Shown: one piece after another, positions 43,409 to 52,716 of the stretch
How the letters are laid out: each line of letters opens with the position of its first letter
Numbering within the stretch: position 1 is the stretch's first letter
Assembly: GCA_017521195.1 (NCBI GenBank)
Contig: JAFXGP010000132.1
Coordinates: 1-64,000, forward strand
Direction: 5' to 3'
DNA length: 64,000 bases
Origin: Lachnospiraceae bacterium
GTDB lineage: Bacteria > Bacillota > Clostridia > Lachnospirales > Lachnospiraceae
Position numbers and translations under genes: made by a program
The notes under the pieces: model-generated
What the model saw: the letters and a program-made list of their open reading frames with translations, nothing else
The model's database searches: none
Told to the model about the DNA's origin: nothing

Positions 43409-45406
43409 ATGTTAACAATCAGAGAACCAATCCGATTGAAAACCGGACGTCCCATCCAGGGAATCCGACAGGATATGGCAGCCAGAATACAGGCCAATTA
43501 TGGCTTGATGAATCTGGCAATCCGCAAAGAAGAATTATTGCATATTACCTCACAGCCGGCTGAAATATATTTTGCAGATAGCGAAAACTTTCAGATACTA
43601 ACTAATATCAATAATCAGAATCAGCAGGAAGTAAGGCTGGAAGTTATTAATAACTTAATGAACCGTATTCTGGTGGCTCAGACAGAGAATTTTACCTATC
43701 AGGACACGGTTTATATTAGTAATGTTTTACGGAAATTAGGAATCCGTAATGAAAAGACTTTTATGAAACAGGTCTTTGAGTTACAGAACGAACATAAAGA
43801 AACAAAACAATTATTACAATCCTACGAAAAAAATCAGGAAGTTTTAAAACAGTTAATAAGAAGTGAAGCAGAACCGAGCAACCCCGAGATAAGAGAACAG
43901 CAGACCATCACAGAGCAGGAAAGACGTTATTATATTCATGACGAGATTTTCAAGAGATTGGAAACAGGGAAAATCTATCAGGATATGCGTCAGTTTTCGA
44001 AAACCTATCTTCATGAAAGCTTGGAAATTAATCCGGGTGAAATGCAGATGGCAGAACAAACCAGATTAGCACAGAATTTCCTGCTTCAAAACATAAAAAA
44101 TGAGGTGACCGGTAAAACCACACCATTACAATATGTTCATAATAACCGCTATGAATATTTACAGGAAATCACAGATGAGATGACTGTAGAAATGGAAGAA
44201 CAAATCAGCGCGGCTATTTTGTTAAATCTGGCAGAGCAGAGCTATATGCTCCGCCAAAATCAGGTAGAAGAAAACAATCATTATTGGTATTCTATTGCAA
44301 GATCACTGTTTGAAACTTCAGAAAACACATGGAAAAGATACGAAGCTAATCTGATGGAGAGAAGACAGTATTCTACACAGATGATTCAGTTGTTGGAAGA
44401 GGTAAATCAGGCAAAGCATCAGGAAGGCGATATGATTAGTACCATTGTAGAAGAATACCACCAAAATATACAACAGTGGAATGAAAGGAATGAGATACGT
44501 CAGAATCTTTTGATGCAGAAAAATGTGTTGGAAGATAAAAGTCAGGAAATAAATATTTCCGAAGGTTCTTATTATATGACTCAGGATGAACTTGAGTTAA
44601 CCTTACGAAAAGAAGAAGAGGAAGAGGCTGTGGAAGAAACACAGATAACTGTGGAACAGCTTCAGAAACAGCTTGAAATATATAATCAAAAGAACTATGA
44701 AAATTATCGCAAGATTACGGAGATCGAACGACAGCAAAAGAATATAAAAGACCGGAAAGTGAATCGAAGAAGGGCACAAATGGATGCTTTGAGGGCACTG
44801 GAAGATCCGGGTGAGGTATTGATGGAATACCTGACTTCGGAAAACAAAGATCCGGTTGTGGAAATGAGGGAAAAGACACAGACACAGATTTATGAACTTT
44901 TCTCAGAAGAAACCAAAGAAATTTATCGGCAGTTTCTGGTCCGGAATACATCTGAAAACCATGCTTTTCTGGAACATATTATGGCTCGTCCCGAAGAACT
45001 TAAAATACCGGAAAGAGAGTTGATTGAAAAAGAGATTAAGCGTCAACAGGAAGAATTAACGGTAGTAAATACGGTTGTTCAAAAAGAAGTTCGAAGACAA
45101 CAGGTAGAATTAGTACACAAAGTAGAAGAACAGTTGTTGGATGAAGAGCTACTGGAAGAAATACGTCAGCAAAACCAGAAAAGCATCAAAACGGAACAAA
45201 CGGAAGAAACAACCATTCAAAATAAAGCGGAAGTTCACCAGGTGGTTCAGGATTACATAAATCGTGTTCAAACTAATCGTGTAGAAGATATCGAAGAAAT
45301 CGTACAACAGAGTGTAAAACGTCAGTTAAGCAATCTGTCTGAACAGGTTTACGGAAAATTAGAGAAAAAATTACAGACCGAACGAAAACGCAGAGGTTAT
45401 TTTTAA
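43409..45406 (+). CDS. Long coiled-coil protein, tape-measure candidate
   Basis: This 665-residue protein is very rich in Q, E and K, with near-continuous predicted helix from about residue 60 and no enzyme motif or hydrophobic membrane segment. It lies exactly where contractile phages encode the tape measure: after tube and chaperone genes and before the baseplate hub genes. If extended as a helix at 1.5 angstrom per residue it would span about 100 nm. Against this, classic tape measures have hydrophobic ends, not evident here, so a baseplate or scaffold role remains possible. The ATG has GGCAGGTGAG upstream. Confidence 0.6.
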   Translation: MLTIREPIRLKTGRPIQGIRQDMAARIQANYGLMNLAIRKEELLHITSQPAEIYFADSENFQILTNINNQNQQEVRLEVINNLMNRILVAQTENFTYQDTVYISNVLRKLGIRNEKTFMKQVFELQNEHKETKQLLQSYEKNQEVLKQLIRSEAEPSNPEIREQQTITEQERRYYIHDEIFKRLETGKIYQDMRQFSKTYLHESLEINPGEMQMAEQTRLAQNFLLQNIKNEVTGKTTPLQYVHNNRYEYLQEITDEMTVEMEEQISAAILLNLAEQSYMLRQNQVEENNHYWYSIARSLFETSENTWKRYEANLMERRQYSTQMIQLLEEVNQAKHQEGDMISTIVEEYHQNIQQWNERNEIRQNLLMQKNVLEDKSQEINISEGSYYMTQDELELTLRKEEEEEAVEETQITVEQLQKQLEIYNQKNYENYRKITEIERQQKNIKDRKVNRRRAQMDALRALEDPGEVLMEYLTSENKDPVVEMREKTQTQIYELFSEETKEIYRQFLVRNTSENHAFLEHIMARPEELKIPERELIEKEIKRQQEELTVVNTVVQKEVRRQQVELVHKVEEQLLDEELLEEIRQQNQKSIKTEQTEETTIQNKAEVHQVVQDYINRVQTNRVEDIEEIVQQSVKRQLSNLSEQVYGKLEKKLQTERKRRGYF

Positions 45407-45424
45407 GGGAAGGAGCCGGTGTAA

Positions 45425-46297
45425 GTGGGAATTGAAAATATAGCAAAATCCGCGGGACAAAGTTTTACCGGTGGAATTGAAAAGGCAATTATTGAAATAG
45501 AAAGACATATACCGACAGATATTAATGTGACAGATGTGAAAGCCGGAAAATCCCTTACTACAAATTTAAGCCAGATTTCAGATAAATTAAGCCAACAGGC
45601 TAATAATGTGGCAAATAGTGCATCATCAGAGGAATCAATCATAAAAAAATGGGTAACTGCGACGCAGGAATCGATTGCTAAAGGTGCTCCTACGAAAAAA
45701 CGTTTTGCAGTAAAATTTAATCCCAGTCAGATTACTTTTCAAGGTGTCGGAGGTGGAAAAGTAGAAAAGAGAGATTATGAGGTAGAACATAAGGACCCGG
45801 GAAAGAAAGTAGATATAAGCTATCAGGAAATGCAACCAAGAATTCAGATGAATCTTCAGCTGATTTTTGATGATTATGAGCGGACACAGGCATTTATGTC
45901 GGAAAAGTTTACCGATGCTTCTGCAGCGGCAAGAACTGTAGTTACCGGCATTGCCAATGCTGTTACAGGAAGAACTTATAGTGTCAGACCTCAAGTGGAA
46001 GGTTTTATAGGAGCCTTAATAAATCCCTTTACAAGGAAGATATCTTTTTATTGGGGAAAAATGAAATATCAGGGAGTCTTAAATTCTGTAAATGCAGAGT
46101 ATACTATGTTTTCTACCGATGGGAATCCTATTCGGGCTAATGTAAATATAGGGATTTTGTTAGTAGATGAGACACTGGATTATCAGAGTATGGGACCTTG
46201 GCAGTACAGCTATCTGACGGTATTCGGAAAAGATAATCAAACCGAGTTGGGAAGTGCAGTACAGAATGTAGGGAATCTGTTTAATATAAATTTATAA
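45425..46297 (+). CDS. CIS tube-to-baseplate adaptor protein (CIS_tube/LysM type, paralogue 1)
   Basis: The N-terminal 95 residues of this 290-residue protein are variable and helical. The rest has the conserved adaptor pattern: FAVKFNPSQITFQG, YQEMQPRIQMNLQLIFDDYE, YSVRPQVEGFIGAL, RKISFYWGKMKYQGVLNSVNAEYTMFSTDGNPIRANV. Proteins of this family (Afp7/Pvc7-like) connect the spike/hub to the tube; a LysM segment found in some is missing. It starts at GTG 45425, supported by GGAAGGAG. Its paralogue is immediately downstream. Confidence 0.85.
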   Translation: MGIENIAKSAGQSFTGGIEKAIIEIERHIPTDINVTDVKAGKSLTTNLSQISDKLSQQANNVANSASSEESIIKKWVTATQESIAKGAPTKKRFAVKFNPSQITFQGVGGGKVEKRDYEVEHKDPGKKVDISYQEMQPRIQMNLQLIFDDYERTQAFMSEKFTDASAAARTVVTGIANAVTGRTYSVRPQVEGFIGALINPFTRKISFYWGKMKYQGVLNSVNAEYTMFSTDGNPIRANVNIGILLVDETLDYQSMGPWQYSYLTVFGKDNQTELGSAVQNVGNLFNINL

Positions 46298-46312
46298 TTT
46301 GGAGAAATGTGT

Positions 46313-47128
46313 ATGAATTTTGGCGAGAATATAGCAAGAAGTATCACGGGAAACGTAGATAAAGCGATTCTTTGTGTGAAAAAACCGGATTTTTATAAAC
46401 CTATGAAGAAAGTCATGGAGATTAATAAAGAGACAGGGAAGGAAACCGGTAAAATATTAGGCCTTAAATTTGATGTTTCTGATTCGCAAGCAACATCCTT
46501 ACAGTCGCAGTTGATGAATTTATCATCCAAAGCTAAAAAAGAAAAAGCAATCACGAATGGATATCATATTTTAAAGGTCAAGTATAACCCATCTAAAATA
46601 CAGATAGATTCCAGAGCGGGAAGTTTTTTGAAGTCGGGGATAGGAGGAGAAGGAACCAATACATTGACTCAAATTAATATGCCCGCCCAAACTTTTATGA
46701 ACTTTGAGATTTTGTTTGATGAAGAAAATCATCAGGATGCTTTCATGTTTGAAAAAGCCACAAATTTATCAGCAGGAGCTCTTGTTTCTGATGTTGCCGG
46801 AGTGGTAAAAAATATAAAGAATGAAGAAGGATATACAGTACGTCCACAGGTAGAAGCCTTAATTGGTCTTTTAACCCAATCAGAAACAAGACAGGTGGTA
46901 TTTTATTGGAGCGATATGGTTTTTGCAGGTGAAGTAGTATCTGTAGATGCCAGATATACCATGTTTAATACCATGGGAAATCCCATTAGAGCGGTAGTAA
47001 GACTTACAATAAGACAGGCATCACAAGACCCGGCAGATAATAAATATTGGATTGATGCTTTTGATAATTTAGGAAAAGGCGGAAGCGGTGCTCAGGGAAA
47101 AGTAAGTAATCTACTAAATTTAAGATAG
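46313..47128 (+). CDS. CIS tube-to-baseplate adaptor protein (paralogue 2)
   Basis: This 271-residue protein is homologous to the preceding one in the core: YHILKVKYNPSKIQIDSRAG, MNFEILFDEENHQDAF, YTVRPQVEALIGLL, RQVVFYWSDMVFAGEVVSVDARYTMFNTMGNPIRAVV. Their adjacency and similarity indicate tandem duplication. Two adaptors would give separate layers between hub and tube. I chose ATG 46313 (eight bases after GGAG) over ATG 46307 (two bases after). Confidence 0.85.
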   Translation: MNFGENIARSITGNVDKAILCVKKPDFYKPMKKVMEINKETGKETGKILGLKFDVSDSQATSLQSQLMNLSSKAKKEKAITNGYHILKVKYNPSKIQIDSRAGSFLKSGIGGEGTNTLTQINMPAQTFMNFEILFDEENHQDAFMFEKATNLSAGALVSDVAGVVKNIKNEEGYTVRPQVEALIGLLTQSETRQVVFYWSDMVFAGEVVSVDARYTMFNTMGNPIRAVVRLTIRQASQDPADNKYWIDAFDNLGKGGSGAQGKVSNLLNLR

Positions 47129-47151
47129 AAAACTATTAGGTTGGTGATAAT

Positions 47152-48303
47152 TTGGCGACACATAAGTATTTAGATTTAAAAAAGAAATATGATAACTTTG
47201 AATATCCACTTGTTGTACTTACCATAAACGGAAAAGAGTTCGGAAAAAATAGATCTGATTTTCTTGTTTCTGATATTGAGGTGGAACTTACCAGCGGATA
47301 CGAAGCATCCATTGCTACATTTTGTTTGTATAATACATTTGAACATCATACTTCTGAGTTTCGGACGGAGGAAGTAAAGGACTATATTTTGCTTGGATCC
47401 TCTGTGGAACTTGCCATGGGATACGGAATGCAGGCACAAATGGTGTTTTGTGGTTTTATTTCCCGGGTTAATTTTTTCTATGAGTCAGGAGAAATGCCGG
47501 GGATTCGTGTAACTGCCATGGATGTAAAAGGTGTTATGATGGCAAATAAATATTCCAGACAGCTGACAGCAACCAGTTTCGGGGAAGCTGTGAAGGAAAT
47601 TTTAAATAAAGGCCCTTATATGGCGATGACAGGTTCCGGACTGATTAAGAATGTGGTGATTTCAGACACACCGGATAAAACTATGAATACAGCCGCAACC
47701 TCTAAAGCATCAGATCGGACCATTGAGATGGTGGCAGAAAGTGATTATGAATTTGTAGTGAAAGCAGCCAAAAAGTATAATTATGAATTCTTTTCGGAAT
47801 GTGGGAACGTTTATTTCAGAAAAGCAAAACAGAACGCGGAAACAGTTATGGAAATGGGACCGGCAGAGGGAATGAAAAATTTTGATGTGGAGTATGATGT
47901 AACAGGACTTGTAGAAACCATTAAAGCTCGCAGTACTGATGTAAGTAAAGCAAAAGTTATTGAGGCATCACAAAAATTAAAACATAAAATTTCTATGGGA
48001 AATAAGGCAAAAAAATTGATTAAGAATTCCGAAAAAATTTATTTGGATTCTACCATTACATCGAAAGAAGAAGCCCAGTATCGCGTGGAATCTTTGATGG
48101 AAGAAATATCATACCGATTTGGAACTTTGGAGTGTGATTGTATCGGAATACCGGAGTTAATGCCTGGAAAATTTCTAGTGCTGAAGTCTTTGGGAGAACC
48201 CGTAGATAATAAATTTTATCTTGAAAAAGTAGTTCATCGTATGAATGATATGAGAGGCTTTGAAACAACAATTTATGGTAAGGCCTCCGGTATTGGTGAA
48301 TAA
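47152..48303 (+). CDS. Baseplate hub protein (gp27/VgrG N-terminal-like, late control D family)
   Basis: This 383-residue protein has the hub fold pattern: VSDIEVELTSGYEASIATFCLYN, VELAMGYGMQAQMVFCGFISRV, GIRVTAMDVKGVMMANKYSRQ, and later FVVKAAKKYNYEFFSECGNVYFRKAK. It forms the trimeric base on which the spike sits. In Afp/PVC and T6SS the gp27 and gp5 parts are fused; here the gp5-like gene is separate, as in T4-like phages. It starts at TTG 47152 behind a modest AGGTTGGTGA site. Confidence 0.85.
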   Translation: MATHKYLDLKKKYDNFEYPLVVLTINGKEFGKNRSDFLVSDIEVELTSGYEASIATFCLYNTFEHHTSEFRTEEVKDYILLGSSVELAMGYGMQAQMVFCGFISRVNFFYESGEMPGIRVTAMDVKGVMMANKYSRQLTATSFGEAVKEILNKGPYMAMTGSGLIKNVVISDTPDKTMNTAATSKASDRTIEMVAESDYEFVVKAAKKYNYEFFSECGNVYFRKAKQNAETVMEMGPAEGMKNFDVEYDVTGLVETIKARSTDVSKAKVIEASQKLKHKISMGNKAKKLIKNSEKIYLDSTITSKEEAQYRVESLMEEISYRFGTLECDCIGIPELMPGKFLVLKSLGEPVDNKFYLEKVVHRMNDMRGFETTIYGKASGIGE

Positions 48304-48346
48304 AGTGTTATAAAAGTAAGTGACCATAAAACAGGAGGTACATCAG

Positions 48347-49159
48347 ATGGGATTGTTTGATGTTATAGATCAGATTGCAGAAAATCAGATTATGAAAACA
48401 GAAACCGGTGATAACCGTATTTTTGGAGTGATGGTGGGAATCGTAGCTAAGAATTATGATCAGGATATGCCGGGAAGAGTCTGCGTTACCGTTCCTGTAA
48501 GAGATGCAGAAGCCAATGAACTGAAATGGGCCAGAGTGGCTATGCCGAGTCATGGTAAGAACTGGGGAATGTATTTCCAACCGGAAAACGGAGATCAGGT
48601 ACTTTTGGCTTTTGAACAGGGAAACATTGAAAAGCCTTATGTTATAGGGTGTGTACCGAAGGACTCCAATTCTTTTTTGAATCATGCTTATGACAAAGAT
48701 AATCAGTATAAAAAAATTATTACCAAAAATGGAAATTCCGTGATTTTTGAGGATAATGCCCAGGGTGAGGGAACTAAAGATAAGATTACCATTCAGACAG
48801 CAGAAAAAACTCATTCCATTTTGATGGATAATGAAAATAGTAAGATTGTTATTAAAGATAAAGAGAATAAGAATTTTATAGAAATGAAGACCCAGACCGG
48901 AAGCATTAAAATTCAGGCAGAAACTAAGCTGGAAATTAAGGTGGGGGAGAATATTGTACTTAAAATGAATGGAAATACAGGGGGAGTAACTTTGGAATGC
49001 AGTAAGCTTACCGTGAAAACCAGCGGAAGCACTGATATTGATGCAACCGGTTCTTTAACAGCAAAGGGAGCTACCGTAAACTTAGATGCAACTTCTATGT
49101 TAAAAGCTACCAGTAGTGGAGCAACCATGATTGGCGGTTCACCTATTAAAATAGGATAA
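48347..49159 (+). CDS. Spike protein (gp5/VgrG C-terminal-like, OB-fold plus beta-helix)
   Basis: This 270-residue protein has an N-terminal OB-fold (about residues 22-110; FGVMVGIVAKNYDQDMPGRVCVTVP, ARVAMPSHGKNWGMYFQPENGDQVLLAFEQG). A short repetitive beta-helix follows (about 140-260) with alternating K/E/T/I strands ending GGSPIKIG. It forms the membrane-piercing needle tipped by the DUF4280 protein. No lysozyme domain is present. The ATG at 48347 follows ACAGGAGGTA; an in-frame GTG at 48320 is less likely. Confidence 0.9.
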   Translation: MGLFDVIDQIAENQIMKTETGDNRIFGVMVGIVAKNYDQDMPGRVCVTVPVRDAEANELKWARVAMPSHGKNWGMYFQPENGDQVLLAFEQGNIEKPYVIGCVPKDSNSFLNHAYDKDNQYKKIITKNGNSVIFEDNAQGEGTKDKITIQTAEKTHSILMDNENSKIVIKDKENKNFIEMKTQTGSIKIQAETKLEIKVGENIVLKMNGNTGGVTLECSKLTVKTSGSTDIDATGSLTAKGATVNLDATSMLKATSSGATMIGGSPIKIG

Positions 49160-49174
49160 AAGAAGGGGAAAAAG

Positions 49175-49615
49175 ATGGCACAGGAATTTTTAGGAAGCGG
49201 AATGAAATTTCCGCCACAGATTAATCCGGCAACAGGAAGATTTGAAGTGGCAAAAGGGGAAACAAGCGTAAAAGAATCCTTATATATTATTCTTATGACA
49301 CAGAAATCAGAACGCTGGATTCGTCCTGACTTTGGATCTTCCCTGATGAATTATACATTTATGGACACATCAACTACCATGTTGAACTTGATGGCAAGAG
49401 AAATTGCAGGGGATTTGATGAAACAGGAACCAAGATTAGCAGACGTAAATGTAAAAATTGATGCCAAATCAAAACAGGGATGTCTGATTATTTACATAGA
49501 TTATTTGATTCGGGAAACAAATGTAAGAGACAATCTGGTATTTCCGTTCTATCTTGATACTACATGGGAAGAACCGGAAGAAACAGAGAAAGAAATATAT
49601 ATAGAAGAAGAGTAA
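49175..49615 (+). CDS. Baseplate wedge protein gp25-like (GPW/gp25 family)
   Basis: At 146 residues it is typical of the family. NPATGRFEVAKGETSVKESLYIILMTQKSERWIRPDFGSS contains the core gp25 motif, including the conserved ERxxRPxFG-type segment. gp25 nucleates sheath assembly on the baseplate. It has a GAAGGGGAAA site and sits 15 bases after the spike gene. Confidence 0.93.
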   Translation: MAQEFLGSGMKFPPQINPATGRFEVAKGETSVKESLYIILMTQKSERWIRPDFGSSLMNYTFMDTSTTMLNLMAREIAGDLMKQEPRLADVNVKIDAKSKQGCLIIYIDYLIRETNVRDNLVFPFYLDTTWEEPEETEKEIYIEEE

Positions 49616-49653
49616 GTTATTTATAAGACAAACCGGAAAGGGAAGACGCAACA

Positions 49654-52600
49654 ATGAGGCAGGATAATTTCAAATTAGATTCCAGAAATGTGGAAGATAT
49701 ACATAATCAAATAAAAGATCTTGCGGCAAGCTATGTTCCGGAATGGAACTTTGCCACATCCAACCCGGATATCGGTTCTGTACTTGCATTACTATTTGCA
49801 AACCAGATGGAAAAAAATGTAAACCGTTTTAATTCTATGTTGGAGAGATATCGTACGGAACTTGTGAATCTTATGGAAATTGCGCCACTTCCTGCAAAAC
49901 CGGCAGAAACTACAATACTTATGAATGTAGCTTCGGAAGCAGAGGAAGGGATACAGATTCCTAAAGGAAGTAAATTTCTGGCGGATACGGAAGAGAGCAA
50001 AATCGTATTTGAAACTACATTTCCGGTGTATCTGACACCATCCCGATTAAAAACCATGTTTATGACTTCCGGACATAGTGGACGTGTGTTGCCTTTGATG
50101 GGAGGATTGCAACCCAAAAGTTATATTGAAACAGAAGGTACTTTATCTGCAGAAGATGAGGATACCGGAATGAAACCATTTTCCCTGTTTAAGTTTGCGG
50201 AAGAAGGAATAGAACGGCAGGCAGTGGTACTATATCATTCCAATGTTTTTGATGTGGAAAATGAAACCATTTATTGCAGAATAAAAGGGACCCCGGGATT
50301 GCTGGACAGAATTGAAAAAGGGGAATTTAGGTTTTTATATTATACGGAAGAAGGAATTATTCCGGTAGAAAATTGCAGGGTAATGGGAAAACACATTCTG
50401 TTGGTAAAAAAGAATCCCAACAAACCTGTAGTAATTAAGAATCAGTCATATAGTGTTTTTATATTGGAAGCAAAAGAACCACAAAAAGAAAGTATTTCTA
50501 TAGATTCCATTAGTTTTTCTTCTGCGGGAAGTGCAAGTTATGCCTGTTATGTGGGAAATGGAACCACAGATTATAATGTGGAACGTTTCAGCCTTTTTGG
50601 AGATACTCTTTCCTTGTTTGCAGAATGTTATATTGGATTTGACCATTATTTTTCCAAAAAGGGAGCTAAAATCTCTTTGGATTTTCATGGATCTTTTCAG
50701 GAAAGATATGTAGGACTTTCCAGACAGGAAGAGAAAGAAAATTTAAAGGTTATTAAGAGAAAACCAAGAGCCGCATCGGAAATACAAGTTTCTTATGCTA
50801 AGCCGGAGGAAATCTCCATAGAATATTTTAATGGAATTGGTTGGAAACGTCTGGAATGTGATAAAGAGTATAGTCATATATTTGCGGAAGTTGCGGAAGC
50901 AGATTATAAAGTGACGTTCACCTGTCCAAAGGATTGGGAAGCCTCCAGTGTAGGTGCGTATAATGGAAGAGCCCTTAGAATACAGTTGCTTCGGGCTGAT
51001 AACTGTTATTTTCAACCATGTTTCCATCAGGTGCCAATAATTTCGGATTTATTGATATCTTATTCTTATGAAGATAATTTCATCGTACCGGAAATAGGAA
51101 AAGTTTTTTCAGGAACCTCCGTCTATGATATTACGGATAAGATTCTGGAAGGGGAAAATTTCACAGCTTTTTCCAAAGGAAATTATACCGATACAGCACT
51201 TTATCTTGGATTTGACAGGAAATTTGAAAAAGGACCTATAAGCCTTTGGTGGCAGATTGAAGGAGTGCAGAGAACAAAAAATTGTAATCTTCGTTTTTAT
51301 TATTCTACCATTCACGGTTTTAAGGAAATGAAGGTTATTGATTATACGGCCAATTTAAGCCGTAGTGGTATTATGATGTTTTTGCCTCCGGCAGATATGG
51401 CAGTGACCAACATGGAAGGAAGAAATTGTTGTTGGCTGAAAATTACAAATACAGAGGCAAAAGAATTCCATCAGACAGTAAAGGTAGAGCAGATTTCTAC
51501 CAACGGTGTTATTGCTTACAACATAGAGACTTTACAAACCCAGGAATTTTATCTTGAGGGAAATGAAACATCATTAGTATTTCCTTTGCCGGCAGAGGGG
51601 ATTTTGGATGCAGAAGTCTGGGTAAATGAAAAAAATGAATATACACAGGAAGCCATGGAACGAATGGCAGTGGAAATGCCGGAACAAATCCGTATGGAAA
51701 GAAACTATCTGGGAGAAATATCAGAGTTCTATGTGAAATGGGAAGAAACCAAGCAGTTCTATTCTAGCAAGCCGGAAGACAGACATTATATTCTGGACAG
51801 AATGAATGGAAAGATTCTTTTTGGAAATGGAATTCAGATCAGAGTACCACAGAATACGGAAGGCGTTGCCTTTACCGTACAGCTTCGTTGTTGCAGCGGA
51901 AGTAAAGGTAATGTGGCAGCGGGAACTATTACGGAAAGCAGCAGTAACTGGCTGTTTGTACAGGATATTTATAATCCGAAAGCCGCCTTTGGCGGAAGTG
52001 ATATGGAAACCATGGAGCGTGTTCTTCAAAGAGGTGCATCCCTGTTAAGTTCCAGGGGACGATTAGTAACAGAACAGGATTATGAAAGAGAAATATTACA
52101 TTTTTCAGATAATATAGATAAAGTTTCCATTATTAATGGTGTGGGAAGAGATGGTGTTTACAGCGAACGGATGTTGAATATTGTTTTACTGATGAAGGAT
52201 TGTATGAAAGGAAGCGAATCTTTTATACGTTTGCAGAAAGAGTTAAAACAACACCTTCTGGAGCATTGTGAATTATCCATTAATCCAAAAGAACTGCAAA
52301 TAGAAGAACCTGTTTTTGTAGAATTGAATGTAGATGTCTGGGCTTCTGTATTGAAAATGGAAGATAGTTTTGAAATCCAGAATCTGATTCAGGATACTTT
52401 AAATGATTATTTGAATCCGGTCTCACGGACAGCGGTTGAAGGGTGGAATATTGGTGTTCTGCCAAGAAAATCCCAGATTTTAATGCGACTTAACAGTTTA
52501 AAGATGTCCGCTGCCATACAGCACATGGTAGTGACTGCAAGATATGAAGACAGCACAGGGATTCATGAAGTAGATATTGAAGATATCCGCAAATCTCCAT

Positions 52601-52659
52601 ATATGGTGGTGGTTGGCGGAATCCATCACGTTTACATTTCTACCTCGGAAGTGAAGTGA
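49654..52659 (+). CDS. Large baseplate wedge protein (gpJ/Afp11-like)
   Basis: This is a 1001-residue protein. The start (LDSRNVEDIHNQIKDLAASYVPEWNF, NPDIGSVLALLFANQMEKNVNRFN) and AETTILMNVASEAEEGIQIPKGSKFLAD are characteristic of Afp11-type baseplate proteins. The last third carries the gpJ-like domain (SSRGRLVTEQDYEREILHFSDNIDKVSI, then NDYLNPVSRTAVEGWNIGVLPRKSQI). It builds the wedge ring around the hub. A GGGAAG site lies about ten bases upstream of ATG 49654. Length and order match eCIS. Confidence 0.9.
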   Translation: MRQDNFKLDSRNVEDIHNQIKDLAASYVPEWNFATSNPDIGSVLALLFANQMEKNVNRFNSMLERYRTELVNLMEIAPLPAKPAETTILMNVASEAEEGIQIPKGSKFLADTEESKIVFETTFPVYLTPSRLKTMFMTSGHSGRVLPLMGGLQPKSYIETEGTLSAEDEDTGMKPFSLFKFAEEGIERQAVVLYHSNVFDVENETIYCRIKGTPGLLDRIEKGEFRFLYYTEEGIIPVENCRVMGKHILLVKKNPNKPVVIKNQSYSVFILEAKEPQKESISIDSISFSSAGSASYACYVGNGTTDYNVERFSLFGDTLSLFAECYIGFDHYFSKKGAKISLDFHGSFQERYVGLSRQEEKENLKVIKRKPRAASEIQVSYAKPEEISIEYFNGIGWKRLECDKEYSHIFAEVAEADYKVTFTCPKDWEASSVGAYNGRALRIQLLRADNCYFQPCFHQVPIISDLLISYSYEDNFIVPEIGKVFSGTSVYDITDKILEGENFTAFSKGNYTDTALYLGFDRKFEKGPISLWWQIEGVQRTKNCNLRFYYSTIHGFKEMKVIDYTANLSRSGIMMFLPPADMAVTNMEGRNCCWLKITNTEAKEFHQTVKVEQISTNGVIAYNIETLQTQEFYLEGNETSLVFPLPAEGILDAEVWVNEKNEYTQEAMERMAVEMPEQIRMERNYLGEISEFYVKWEETKQFYSSKPEDRHYILDRMNGKILFGNGIQIRVPQNTEGVAFTVQLRCCSGSKGNVAAGTITESSSNWLFVQDIYNPKAAFGGSDMETMERVLQRGASLLSSRGRLVTEQDYEREILHFSDNIDKVSIINGVGRDGVYSERMLNIVLLMKDCMKGSESFIRLQKELKQHLLEHCELSINPKELQIEEPVFVELNVDVWASVLKMEDSFEIQNLIQDTLNDYLNPVSRTAVEGWNIGVLPRKSQILMRLNSLKMSAAIQHMVVTARYEDSTGIHEVDIEDIRKSPYMVVVGGIHHVYISTSEVK

Positions 52660-52716
52660 TGGTAAACAGCAATTTTTGAAGAATTGCGATTAGTATAAAA
52701 CGAAGGAGACGGCCAT

